From Falsiroseomonas oleicola (GTDB taxonomy: Bacteria; Pseudomonadota; Alphaproteobacteria; Acetobacterales; Acetobacteraceae), in contig NZ_JAERQM010000001.1 in the NCBI RefSeq assembly GCF_019029495.1, forward strand, positions 248,001 to 312,000: 64,000 nucleotides of DNA, in the 5' to 3' direction. Below are positions 35,560 to 43,860 of this stretch, piece by piece. A program made the position numbers and the translations under genes. The notes beneath the pieces were generated by a model. It saw nothing but the letters and a program-made list of their open reading frames with translations. It was not told where the DNA came from and made no database searches. The stretch's first letter is position 1; each line of letters opens with the position of its first letter.

Positions 35560-36527
35560 CAGGTGGGCGTCATCTTCGCCATGCGGATGAATTCCGCCTG
35601 CCGCGTGATGTCAGCCCGCAGATAACGGTCGAAGGCCTCGATGCTCATCGCCATCGGCTGCGCGCCGAGCCGCGCCTGCGCCGCCGCCGTCTCCGGCAAA
35701 GCGAGGATGCGACCGACCTCCGTATTGATGCGCTGACGCAGTTCCAGCGGCGTCGCCGCCGGCGCCATGAAGCCGAGCCAGATGGAGGCCTCATAGCCGG
35801 GCAGCGCCTCCGCCACCGCGGGCAGTTCCGGCATCAGCGGGCTGCGCTGCGGGCCGGTGGTGGCGAAGCCGCGCACGCGGCCGCCCTCGATCTGCGGGCG
35901 CATCGTGGGGATGGCGTCGAACATGATCGGCACGGTGCCGGAAATCACCGCCGTGCGCGCCTCATTCGATCCGCGGAAGGGCACATGCGTCGCCGTCGCG
36001 CCCGCCATGGCCAGGAAGACCTCGCCGGCCACGTGATAGGGCGTGCCGGGGCCGGAGGAGGCGTAGTCGTACTTCCCCGGATTGGCCCGCAGCAGCGCGA
36101 TCAGTTCCTGGAGATTGGTCGCCGGGACGGAGGGATGCACCGCGAGCACGTGATGGGCGATGTTGATCGCGGCCACCGGCGCCAGGTCGCGCATCAGCAC
36201 ATAGGGGCGGTTCGGCAGCAGCGTCTCGTTCGCCGTATGGGTGTTCGACATCAGCAGCAGCGTGTGACCGTCCGGCGCGGACTTGGCGACATTGTCGGTG
36301 CCGATGGTCGCACCGGCGCCCGGGCGGTTCTCCACCACGAAGGGCTGGCCGAAGGCCTGCGACAGCGGCTCCGCCAGGAAGCGCGCCGCGACATCGGCCG
36401 ACCCCCCCAGGCCGAAGGGCACCACGATGCGCACCGGCCGCGAGGGCCAGGTCGCCTGCGCGCGCAATACGCCCGGCGCCGCCAGGGCGCCGATGGCCCC
36501 GCCCAGAATCAGCCTGCGTCCGACCAT
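35559..36527 (-). CDS. Bug-family (TctC) binding protein
   Basis: 322 residues. Signal peptide VGRRLILGGAIGALAAPGVLRAQ, then RPVRIVVPFGLGGSADVAARF, FVVENRPGAGATIGTDNVAKS and KYDYASSGPGTPYHVAGEVF. This is the first gene of the molybdenum hydroxylase operon, with an immediate overlap to the [2Fe-2S] subunit gene, so its ligand is probably the hydroxylase substrate or a relative. ATG 36527 follows GAGGAA; a start at 36662 would extend it over the next gene. Confidence 0.92.
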   Translation of the reverse strand: MVGRRLILGGAIGALAAPGVLRAQATWPSRPVRIVVPFGLGGSADVAARFLAEPLSQAFGQPFVVENRPGAGATIGTDNVAKSAPDGHTLLLMSNTHTANETLLPNRPYVLMRDLAPVAAINIAHHVLAVHPSVPATNLQELIALLRANPGKYDYASSGPGTPYHVAGEVFLAMAGATATHVPFRGSNEARTAVISGTVPIMFDAIPTMRPQIEGGRVRGFATTGPQRSPLMPELPAVAEALPGYEASIWLGFMAPAATPLELRQRINTEVGRILALPETAAAQARLGAQPMAMSIEAFDRYLRADITRQAEFIRMAKMTPT

Positions 36528-36597
36528 GTGCTTGTTCCTCCCATGCAATCGATTGAGCGAAAGATCGCCCCGGATCACCGGAAGGGCAAGGGGCCAT

Positions 36598-37179
36598 TCA
36601 GAAGCGCGCCATCTGCCCCTGTACCCGCGCCAGGAAGGCCGCGCGCCGCTGGTCGCTCGCACGGTTCATGTCATACAGCGCGTGGTAGTCGATGCGCGCA
36701 CGCCCGGCGGTGATGATGCGCAGATAGCGCGTGACCGCCTTGCGCGGCGGATCGCCCGCCAACACCGCCGTCCAGCGCGGCCGGCCATAGGTGCTGATCC
36801 CGGCGATCTTGCGGATGTGGAGCAGATTCGGCTTCGCCACCCCCGCCTCCAGCCGGAAGGACACGCCGGGCAGCAGCACGCGATCCATCCAGCCCTTCAG
36901 GATCGCCGGCAGGCCGAAGCACCAGGTGGGGAAGGACAGGACCAGCGCCTCCGCCTGCTCCAGCCGTCGCACGTAATCCTCCACCGGCGCACGGTTGGCC
37001 GGCACCTCGTGATAGCCGCGCCGTTCGGCCGCGCTGAGCACCGGATCGAACCCTTCTGCATACAGGTCACACAGATCGACACTGTGCCCGGCCTGTCGCA
37101 GCCCCTCCCGCGCCGCATCGCGGATCGCGGCGTGAAAACTCTCCTCCAACGGATGCGCATAGAGATACAGCACGCGCAT
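36598..37179 (-). CDS. NAD(P)H dehydrogenase (quinone)-family flavoprotein
   Basis: 193 residues of the flavodoxin-like fold (MdaB/KefF/NQO1 group). VLYLYAHPLEESFHAAIRDA is the phosphate-binding region, LVLSFPTWCFGLPAILKGWMD the flavin contact loop, and GISTYGRPRW the second flavin loop. It likely reduces quinones or nitro compounds with NAD(P)H in the cytoplasm. It ends 70 bp before the hydroxylase operon and shares one base with the cupin gene upstream. A paralogue of identical length lies at 37685-38266 on the other strand. Confidence 0.85.
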   Translation of the reverse strand: MRVLYLYAHPLEESFHAAIRDAAREGLRQAGHSVDLCDLYAEGFDPVLSAAERRGYHEVPANRAPVEDYVRRLEQAEALVLSFPTWCFGLPAILKGWMDRVLLPGVSFRLEAGVAKPNLLHIRKIAGISTYGRPRWTAVLAGDPPRKAVTRYLRIITAGRARIDYHALYDMNRASDQRRAAFLARVQGQMARF

Positions 37180-37610
37180 CAGCCGGCACCCGCGATGACG
37201 GCGATATCCTCCGCCGCCAGTTCCACCGGCGTGCCGTTGCGGATCAACTCGGCAAAACCCTCATTCGGCGTCATGAAGGTCAGGCAGTACAGCTTCTCCG
37301 TCGTGTCGTTCACCACGACATGCTCGACGCCCGGTCGCAGCACGAAGGCATCGCCCGGCCCCACCGGCATCTCCACCCCATCCGCATAGGCCTTGCCCGA
37401 GCCCTTCAGGACGAAGAAGCATTCCTCCGCCACGCTGTGCGTGTTCGGCGGCGTGCGCCCGCCTGGCTCAAAGACCTCCACCACCAGGGTGAAGGTCACG
37501 CCATCCGCCAGCGGGTCGAACAGGCAGGCGAAATAATTGCTGTCACCCGGCGCGATGCGAAAACCACGCAGAGCGGCGGCACGCCGGGCGAGGACGGGGA
37601 CAGACATCAT
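37179..37610 (-). CDS. Cupin domain protein
   Basis: 143 residues, one small beta-barrel. Metal motif 1 is in RTPPNTHSVAEECFFVLKGSGKAY (H, E, E pattern) and motif 2 in PGDAFVLRPGVEHVVVND. The N-terminal RGFRIAPGDSNYFACLFDP suggests an acid- or sugar-sensing role, but neither activity nor ligand is known. It is flanked by two paralogous flavoprotein genes and is translationally coupled to one of them. Confidence 0.8.
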   Translation of the reverse strand: MMSVPVLARRAAALRGFRIAPGDSNYFACLFDPLADGVTFTLVVEVFEPGGRTPPNTHSVAEECFFVLKGSGKAYADGVEMPVGPGDAFVLRPGVEHVVVNDTTEKLYCLTFMTPNEGFAELIRNGTPVELAAEDIAVIAGAG

Positions 37611-37684
37611 CGGAACAGAACTCCATTGCGGGTACAGGCGCGATCATTGCATGACCCATGCCAGGACCACACAGGCCAGCCCCG

Positions 37685-38266
37685 ATGCGCGTTCTGATGA
37701 TCTACTGCCACCCCCGCCCCGACAGTTTCGCCGCAGCCCTGCGCGACGCCGCCCGCACGTCGCTGGAAGCCGCCGGCCATGAGGTGGAACTGCGCGACCT
37801 CTACGCCGAGGGCTTCAACCCGGCGCTGTCCGCCGAGGAACGCGGCCGCTACCACAGCGTCACCGACAACCTCGCCGGCGTCGAAACCCACGTGCACAGC
37901 CTGCAACAGGCCGACGCCCTGCTGCTGGTCCACCCGACCTGGTGGTATGGCATGCCCGCCATGCTCAAAGGCTGGTTCGACCGGGTCTGGGCGCCCGGCG
38001 TCGCCTTCAAACTGGGCGACGGCGCCATCACCCCGCTGCTGACCAACATCCGCCGCATCGGCGTCATCACCACCTACGGCTCACCCAACTGGCTGCTCTG
38101 GTACATCGGCCACCCCGATCGCAAACTGGTCAACCGCGGCATCCGCCGCCTCTGCGCCCGCGACTGCCGCACCGACTGGTACACCCTGACCCGCATGGAC
38201 CACCGCACGCAGGCCGAATGCACGCGCTTCCTCACCCACGTCGAGCAGGCATTGGCACGCTGGTAG
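37685..38266 (+). CDS. NAD(P)H dehydrogenase (quinone)-family flavoprotein, second copy
   Basis: 193 residues, same length and fold as the protein at 36598-37179: RVLMIYCHPRPDSFAAALRD, LLLVHPTWWYGMPAMLKGWF and GVITTYGSPNW. HPTWWYG is nearer the classic MdaB flavin loop than the FPTWCFG of its paralogue. Codons are markedly C-ending even for this genome. ATG 37685 aligns with the paralogue start; ATG 37658 would add nine residues. Downstream lies the hairpin repeat region. Confidence 0.85.
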   Translation: MRVLMIYCHPRPDSFAAALRDAARTSLEAAGHEVELRDLYAEGFNPALSAEERGRYHSVTDNLAGVETHVHSLQQADALLLVHPTWWYGMPAMLKGWFDRVWAPGVAFKLGDGAITPLLTNIRRIGVITTYGSPNWLLWYIGHPDRKLVNRGIRRLCARDCRTDWYTLTRMDHRTQAECTRFLTHVEQALARW

Positions 38267-38335
38267 GCGAGTGGACGGGGTCTGGCAGGGGAAGGTCGCG
38301 CTGGTTGTTTGCAAGGAGGGCTCCGCCCTCCCTCC

Positions 38336-38529
38336 GTCGCGGCAGTGCCGCGACCCCAGCGAAGGGGCAGTGGCCCCTTCGAACCCAGGGATGAGGGGCA
38401 GGATGGAGGAGGGGCATGGCGGACGCGTCGGGCCAGGCGGTCGCGCCTTGCCCCTCCTCCATCCTGCCCCTTAACGGGATCCCAAAGGGACCACTGTCCC
38501 TTTGGCGGGGGTGCAGGGGGCAGCGCCCC
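38336..38529. repeat. Inverted pair of hairpin repeat units
   Basis: Between convergent genes. A 23-bp perfect inverted repeat (38394-38416 and 38449-38471, containing GGCAGGATGGAGGAGGGG) encloses a 32-nt loop. Outside each arm sits a matching hairpin: 38360-38381 (CGAAGGGGC, loop AGTG) on the left and 38482-38505 (CCAAAGGGAC, loop CACT) on the right, then a further hairpin each, 38336-38354 (GTCGCGGC, loop AGT) and 38517-38529 (GGGGC, loop AGC). Read on opposite strands the two halves align as one repeat unit of about 70 bp, and paired bases in the hairpin stems differ together. Likely a repeat family that can also terminate both transcripts. Confidence 0.75.
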
Positions 38530-38558
38530 ATGCAATCACCAGTGCGACCTCCCCCCAC

Positions 38559-39890
38559 CTACCCTTCCACACCCACCAGCCTGTCCAGTTCCCGCCAGTC
38601 GGGTGCGGTGGCGTCGAGCACCTGGCCGGCGCGGAGGATGATGCGGTTGGATTGGGGGCGGGAGAGGAGTTCGGTCATGAGGCGGGCGCTGTAGAGGACC
38701 AGGTCCGCGCTGGCGCCTGCGCGGATCGTGCCGTGCTCCTGGGCAAGGCCCATGGCCTCGGCGGGACGGGCCGTGGCCGCTGCGGGCCAGGTGGCGAAGG
38801 GGTGGTCGAGGTGGAGGATGCGGGCGGATTCGCGGAAGACTTCCGTCATGTCGAGGTCGCCATAGGCGTAGAAGGGGTCGCGGGTGTTGTCGGAGGCGAC
38901 GGAGACGCGGATGCCGGCGGCCTGCATTTCGTGGACCAGGGTCACGCCGCGCCAGCGGGGGGTGCGGTTCGCGACGCGGTCCTGAAGGTACATGTTGCAC
39001 ATCGGCAGCACGACGATGTCGATGCCGGCCTCCGCCACGCGGGCGATGGTTTCGCGGGCAAAATCCTCGGGCTGGATCGAGAGGGAGCAGCAGTGGCCGC
39101 ATTGGATCTTGCCGCGGAAGCCGCGCTTCAGCGCGGTGAGGGCGATTTCGCGCAGCGCGCGGGCGCCGGATTCGCCGGATTCATCGACATGCAGGTCGAG
39201 GTCGAGGCCGCGCGCTTCGGCAAGTGAGAAGAAATGGTCCAGCTCGGCCTGGAAGTTTGGGGGCAGCGCGTCGTGGATGCCGCCGGTGTGGCGGGTGACC
39301 ATGCCCAGCACGCCGCCGGCTTCCGCAACGGTATTGGCCAGCGTTTCGCCATCCGGCCCCGCGAAACGGTCGAGTGGGCAGATGGAGGACATCTGCAGGG
39401 TGATGCGCCCCGCCCAGGCGTCCCGCAGTTTCCGGAAGACGCGCCAGGTGGTCAGGCCGTGCGGCAGGTAGGTGTCGAGATGGGTGCGGATGGCGACGGT
39501 GCCGTGGGCATGGGCGCAGCGCAGCGCGAAGTCGGCGCGGGCCTCGATATCCGCCTCGGACCAGGCGGCGCCGCGGTCGCCCATAACAGCCTGGATGGCG
39601 CCGGCGAAGTCGCCGGTCGGGTTGCGGGTGCGCGGCCAGATATGGCCCTTGTCGAGATGGGTATGGGCATCGAGGAAGCCGGGCCAGACCTGGCCGCCGC
39701 GCAGGTCGATGCCGGCTTGTGCCGTGCCCAGCGGCGCGAGCGCCGCGATGCGGCCGTGCTCGATGTGGATATCCAGGCGGATCAGCCCGTCCACATCCGG
39801 CGGCGTATCCAGGCCTTGTGTGAAGGCGGCATGGGCGCGCGCGTTCCGCAGCCAGTAGCTGGGACCGACAGACGAAATTTCGGCCCTCAT
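38559..39890 (-). CDS. codA: Cytosine deaminase-like amidohydrolase
   Basis: 443 residues. Metal and catalytic motifs follow CodA: LDAHTHLDKGHIWP, LDLHVDESGESGA, the zinc His in GKIQCGHCCSLSI, and VASDNTRDPFYAYGDLDM with the catalytic Asp. Substrates in the family are cytosine, isoguanine and other aminopyrimidines or triazines. Gene context, overlapping an NMT1/THI5-type ABC importer by 4 bp, suggests deamination of an imported pyrimidine, possibly a thiamine-derived one. The symbol reflects family, not shown activity. The repeat element lies just downstream. Confidence 0.8.
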   Translation of the reverse strand: MRAEISSVGPSYWLRNARAHAAFTQGLDTPPDVDGLIRLDIHIEHGRIAALAPLGTAQAGIDLRGGQVWPGFLDAHTHLDKGHIWPRTRNPTGDFAGAIQAVMGDRGAAWSEADIEARADFALRCAHAHGTVAIRTHLDTYLPHGLTTWRVFRKLRDAWAGRITLQMSSICPLDRFAGPDGETLANTVAEAGGVLGMVTRHTGGIHDALPPNFQAELDHFFSLAEARGLDLDLHVDESGESGARALREIALTALKRGFRGKIQCGHCCSLSIQPEDFARETIARVAEAGIDIVVLPMCNMYLQDRVANRTPRWRGVTLVHEMQAAGIRVSVASDNTRDPFYAYGDLDMTEVFRESARILHLDHPFATWPAAATARPAEAMGLAQEHGTIRAGASADLVLYSARLMTELLSRPQSNRIILRAGQVLDATAPDWRELDRLVGVEG

Positions 39891-40747
39891 CGACGTTCCT
39901 TCATGGCGCTTTCATGCCAGTGGCGCAGGCAGAGATGGGAGATCAGGCTCATGGCGAGAAAAATCGCGATGCCGGTCAGCGAGATCAGCACCAGCGCTGC
40001 GAACATCTTGGGGATCTGCAACTGGTAGCCGGCTTCCAGGATGCGATAGGCGAGGCCGGAGGCGCGGCCGCCCGTGCCGGCGACGAATTCCGCGACGATG
40101 GCGCCGATCAGCGCAAGGCCGCCGGAGATGCGCAGGCCTGCCAGGAAGTAGGGCATGGCGGTCGGCAGGCGCAGGTAGCGCAGCACCTGCCAGCGGCTGG
40201 CTCGGTACAGGCGGAACAGGTCCACCAGATTGTGGTCGGCGCTGTTCAGGCCGAGCGTCGTGTTCGACAGGATCGGGAAGAAGGCGACGATCCAGGCGCA
40301 GATCAGCAGCGCGATGCGGATGTCGTCCACCCAGATGATGATGAGTGGCGCGATGGCCACCACCGGCGTGACCTGAAGGATCACCGCATAGGGAAACAGC
40401 GACAATTCGATGATCCGCGACTGCGCGAACAGCACGGACAGCAGCAGCCCCAGCGCCGCGGCGACGAACAGCGCGGCGAAGGTGATCTGAAGCGTGATGA
40501 ACAGAGAGACCGACAGCGAGGGCCATTCGCGGATCAGCGTTTCGAACACCGCGAGCGGCCCGGGCAGCAGATAGGGCGGGATCTCGTTGATGCGGACCAC
40601 CGCCTCCCAGCCGATCAGCGCCAGCACCCCGATCAGCGTCGGCGCGAGGATGCGCAGCCAGGCCTCGGCCGTCAGTCCGAAATGCCGCGCCGCGCGGTCC
40701 TGCGCGGGTGCGTCCGCGGTCTCGCTGGAGGACAGGACAACCGTCAT
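39887..40747 (-). CDS. ABC transporter permease (SsuC/ThiX type)
   Basis: 286 residues, about six helices (LRILAPTLIGVLALIGWEAVV, ITLQITFAALFVAAALGLLL, PYAVILQVTPVVAIAPLIII and others). The EAA-like cytoplasmic loop is LFRLYRASRWQVLRYLRLPTAMPYFLAGLR. It forms the channel of a pyrimidine/taurine-type importer with the overlapping ATPase gene. ATG 40747 overlaps the ATPase stop; the long open frame upstream is a shadow of that gene. Confidence 0.9.
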   Translation of the reverse strand: MTVVLSSSETADAPAQDRAARHFGLTAEAWLRILAPTLIGVLALIGWEAVVRINEIPPYLLPGPLAVFETLIREWPSLSVSLFITLQITFAALFVAAALGLLLSVLFAQSRIIELSLFPYAVILQVTPVVAIAPLIIIWVDDIRIALLICAWIVAFFPILSNTTLGLNSADHNLVDLFRLYRASRWQVLRYLRLPTAMPYFLAGLRISGGLALIGAIVAEFVAGTGGRASGLAYRILEAGYQLQIPKMFAALVLISLTGIAIFLAMSLISHLCLRHWHESAMKERR

Positions 40748-41517
40748 TCTTCCATCGCCCGATGCAATGCGGCTGAGATGTCGCGGCAATGCGCGGCATA
40801 GTCGGCGGATGTGCGAAATGCCTCGCCGCGCGGATGCGGCGCATCGACGCAGAGATCCTCCACCACCCGCCCTGGCCGCGCCGCCATGACGACGACGCGG
40901 CGGGAGAGGTAGACGCTTTCGAACACCGAATGGGTGACGAAGACGGCGGTGAATCGCTCCGCCTGCCACAGCGTCAGAAGGTCGTTGTTCAGCTTGTGAC
41001 GGGTGATTTCATCGAGTGCCGCGAAGGGCTCGTCCATCAGCAGCAGCCGCGGCTTCGTCACCAGCGCGCGGGCAATGGAGACGCGCATCTTCATGCCGCC
41101 GGAAAGGGCACGCGGATAGCTGTCCTCGAAGCCCGCCAGCCCGACGGAGGCCAGCGCATCCCGCGCCCGACGCTCCGCCATGTAGCGCGCCATGCCGGTC
41201 AGGCGCAGCGGCATCATCACGTTCTTCAGGGCCGTGGACCAGGGCATCAGGGTCGGCTCCTGGAAGACGAAGCCGATATCCCCGGTCTCCCCACCACCGG
41301 CCATCTCGACGCGGCCGGAGGAAGGCGGAATCAGCCCCGCCATCATCCGCAGCACGGTGGATTTGCCGCAGCCCGAGGGGCCGAGCAGCGAGACGAAATC
41401 CCCCCGCGTCACCGACAGATCCACGCCCCTGACGGCCAGCGTCCCATTGGCGTAGCGCTTGGTCACACCCTCCAGCGTGATGACGGAGGCGGGTCCCTTC
41501 GGCTCCGCCTCAGGCAA
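40744..41517 (-). CDS. ABC transporter ATP-binding protein (SsuB/ThiZ type)
   Basis: 257 residues. Walker A LLGPSGCGKSTVLRMMAG, Q-loop GFVFQEPTLMPW, signature LSGGMKMRVSIARAL, Walker B LLLMDEPFAALDE and H-loop VFVTHSVFESVYL are all present. The start is TTG 41517, 8 bp inside the end of the binding-protein gene; no better start is seen before the conserved VITLEGVTKRY. It energises the importer encoded on either side. Confidence 0.92.
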   Translation of the reverse strand: MPEAEPKGPASVITLEGVTKRYANGTLAVRGVDLSVTRGDFVSLLGPSGCGKSTVLRMMAGLIPPSSGRVEMAGGGETGDIGFVFQEPTLMPWSTALKNVMMPLRLTGMARYMAERRARDALASVGLAGFEDSYPRALSGGMKMRVSIARALVTKPRLLLMDEPFAALDEITRHKLNNDLLTLWQAERFTAVFVTHSVFESVYLSRRVVVMAARPGRVVEDLCVDAPHPRGEAFRTSADYAAHCRDISAALHRAMEE

Positions 41518-42529
41518 GACCGACCCGCTTGTTCACGAAGTCCAGGCTGAAGGCCTTGGTGTAGTCCATGCCTTCGGGATAGCGGCCGACGTCGCGCATA
41601 CCCTCATAGAAGGACTTCCAGCGCGCCTCCGTCATGGCACCGATGCCGAGTTGCAGCGAATCGCCGGAATGCACGATGCCGGCCTCGTTCATCACACGGA
41701 CCGCATAGGCGATCTTGGCGTCGTCCATTTCCGGATTGTCGCGCTTGATGGCGGTGTTGGCGGCGGCGACATCCTGGCCGGCCATGTAGCTGGCCCAGCC
41801 CTCGATCGTCGCATTGACGAAGCGCTGCACCAGATCCTTCTTCTCCGCCACCATGCGGCGGGAGACGTCGATGGTGGTCTGGTAGTTCTGGTAGCCGGCA
41901 TCCGCGATCAGGAACACCTTCGGCCGCGCGCCCGCCTGCAGGGCGGCGAAGGGCTCGGAGCTGATGAAGCCCTGCTGGATCGCCATGCGATCCGCCATGA
42001 AGGGGCCGACATTGAAGGTGTAGGGCCGGATCTGCTCATCGGTGAAGCCGAAGCGGGCCTTCAGGAAGGGCCAGTAGGTGACGCGGCCGGAGGCGCCGAT
42101 CAGCACCGGGCGGCCCTTCATGTCCTCGAAGGAATTGATGCCATTGCCCTCATGCGTCATCAGGATCTGCGGATCCTTCTGCATGATGGCGCCGATGGTC
42201 AGGAAGGGCAGGTTCTCCCGCACATAGTTCAGCGCCTGGAAGCCGTTGGACATGATGAAGTCCACCCGGCCGGCCAGCAGCAGCTGCGCAGGGTTCTGCT
42301 GCGGCCCGCCCATGCGGATTTCGCAGTCGATCCCGTGCCGGCGATAGATGCCGGCGGCGACCGCCTGGTAGTAGCCGCCATGTTCCGCCTGGGCGCGCCA
42401 ATTGGTCTGGAAGGACACCTTGTCCAGCGTCTGCGCCAGGGGGATGCGGGCGCCCGCCACGGCGGTCAGGGCCAGGGCGCCTCCCCCTGTCAGCAAGGCG
42501 CGACGCTCGAAGCGATAACGTGTCCGCAT
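41510..42529 (-). CDS. ABC transporter substrate-binding protein, NMT1/THI5-like
   Basis: 339 residues. An Arg-rich start (MRTRYRFERRALLTGGGALALTA) and ARIPLAQ form an export signal. The NMT1/THI5 fold shows VSFQTNWRAQAEHGGYYQAV (the family's typical N-terminal strand), GIYRRHGIDCEIRMGGPQQNP and LLLAGRVDFIMSNGFQAL. These proteins bind pyrimidines such as hydroxymethylpyrimidine or formylaminopyrimidine, or nitrogen heterocycles. First gene of the codA operon. ATG 42529 places the signal correctly; ATG 42556 and 42574 are alternatives. No TPP riboswitch was seen upstream. Confidence 0.88.
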   Translation of the reverse strand: MRTRYRFERRALLTGGGALALTAVAGARIPLAQTLDKVSFQTNWRAQAEHGGYYQAVAAGIYRRHGIDCEIRMGGPQQNPAQLLLAGRVDFIMSNGFQALNYVRENLPFLTIGAIMQKDPQILMTHEGNGINSFEDMKGRPVLIGASGRVTYWPFLKARFGFTDEQIRPYTFNVGPFMADRMAIQQGFISSEPFAALQAGARPKVFLIADAGYQNYQTTIDVSRRMVAEKKDLVQRFVNATIEGWASYMAGQDVAAANTAIKRDNPEMDDAKIAYAVRVMNEAGIVHSGDSLQLGIGAMTEARWKSFYEGMRDVGRYPEGMDYTKAFSLDFVNKRVGLA

Positions 42530-42789
42530 TCGCAGAACCCTCCATCCCAGCGGCATTGCGACGTAACCAGCCATGTATCAAGGCAGGCTTCGCGCGGCGG
42601 CAAGGGTCAGCAAGGGTCATGCCAGCCCGAATGGTGCGCCGGCCTCGCCACCCCACGTGCCGTCGCGCCTATATGGATGGCATTCGCTAATTTTTTGGGC
42701 ATATGAGACGCCCCTCATTGCGCTGGCAGCCGCAATCACCGCCCCCGCCCGCCCTGGCGCCGTGGCATCCGGTTTGCCAGACTGTTCGG

Positions 42790-43860
42790 GTGACCGACCC
42801 CCATCCCCATCTGGTCCTCGACCGGTTGACCAAGCGCTACGGCAGCCATGCGGCTGTCGATGGCGTGTCCCTGGCCGTCGCGCGCGGCGAATGCATTGCC
42901 CTTCTAGGCCCCTCCGGCTGCGGCAAGACCACCACGCTGCGGCTGGTGGCGGGCTTCATCCTGCCGGATGAGGGCCATATCCTGCTGAACGGCACAGCGA
43001 TCGAGCGCGCGCCGCCGCATCGCCGCCAGATCGGCATGGTTTTCCAGAACTACGCGCTGTTTCCGCATCTGACCGCCGCCGGCAATGTCGCCTTCGGCCT
43101 GGAGATGCGCGACGTGAACCGCGCCGAGCGCGACAAGCGGGTGATGGAGGCGCTGGCCATGGTGGGCCTCGCGCATCTGGCGGACCGCTATCCAGCGCGC
43201 ATGTCCGGCGGCCAGCAGCAGCGCATTGCCCTGGCAAGGGCCTTGGTGATCCGCCCCGATCTGCTGCTGCTGGATGAGCCGCTGTCCAACCTCGATGCAG
43301 GGCTGCGCGTGGAGATGCGGGAGGAGATCGCCCGGCTGCGCGACGCCGCCGGCATCACCACCCTTTTCGTGACCCATGACCAGGAGGAAGCGCTGGCCCT
43401 GGCCGACCGCGTCGCCGTGATGGATCGCGGCCGCATCGTCGAATGCAGCGCGCCGGCGGAGCTGACGGAACGCCCGCGGCACCTGTTCACCGCCGGCTTC
43501 CTGGGCGCCCGCAGCGTGCTGCCCGGCCGGGTGGAGAATGGCATCTTCGATGCCGGCGGCGGCCTGGTGCTGGCACTGCCGCCAGAGGCCCCTGCCCGTG
43601 CGACCCACCTGGTGCTGCGCGCCGCCCGCATGGCCCTGCTGCCGCCCGGCGCCACGCCCGCCAGCGTGACCGTCGCCGCCACCACGCGGCTGGATGACAG
43701 CACCCATTACGAGGTGATGCTGGGCGACCGCACCATCCGCGTCCATCGCCCGAGCGCGGAGCCGGTCTTCGCCCCCGGCACGGTCCTGTCCCTTGCAGCG
43801 CCCAATGACTCGATCGCCTGGATCGAGGATTTTTCCGACGTCACCGGAGCCATGCCATGA
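42790..43860 (+). CDS. ABC transporter ATP-binding protein (PotA/FbpC type)
   Basis: About 356 residues. Walker A LLGPSGCGKTTTLRLVAGF, Q-loop GMVFQNYALFPHLT, signature MSGGQQQRIALARAL, Walker B LLLLDEPLSNLDA and H-loop LFVTHDQEEALALADR. A C-terminal TOBE regulatory domain (about 290-355) follows. This CUT/PotA subgroup serves polyamines, opines or iron(III). The chosen GTG 42790 starts VTDPHPHLVLDRLTKRYG; ATG 42703 would add 29 Pro-rich residues. First gene of a three-gene importer operon. Confidence 0.93.
   Translation: MTDPHPHLVLDRLTKRYGSHAAVDGVSLAVARGECIALLGPSGCGKTTTLRLVAGFILPDEGHILLNGTAIERAPPHRRQIGMVFQNYALFPHLTAAGNVAFGLEMRDVNRAERDKRVMEALAMVGLAHLADRYPARMSGGQQQRIALARALVIRPDLLLLDEPLSNLDAGLRVEMREEIARLRDAAGITTLFVTHDQEEALALADRVAVMDRGRIVECSAPAELTERPRHLFTAGFLGARSVLPGRVENGIFDAGGGLVLALPPEAPARATHLVLRAARMALLPPGATPASVTVAATTRLDDSTHYEVMLGDRTIRVHRPSAEPVFAPGTVLSLAAPNDSIAWIEDFSDVTGAMP

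Noticed and set aside
38502-39227. A plus-strand frame over the deaminase end
   Set aside because: Gly/Ala/Val-rich shadow of codA with no ribosome-binding site and no domain.
42530-42789. TPP riboswitch upstream of the NMT1-type importer
   Set aside because: The conserved CUGAGA and following thi-box elements could not be found on either strand of this divergent gap.
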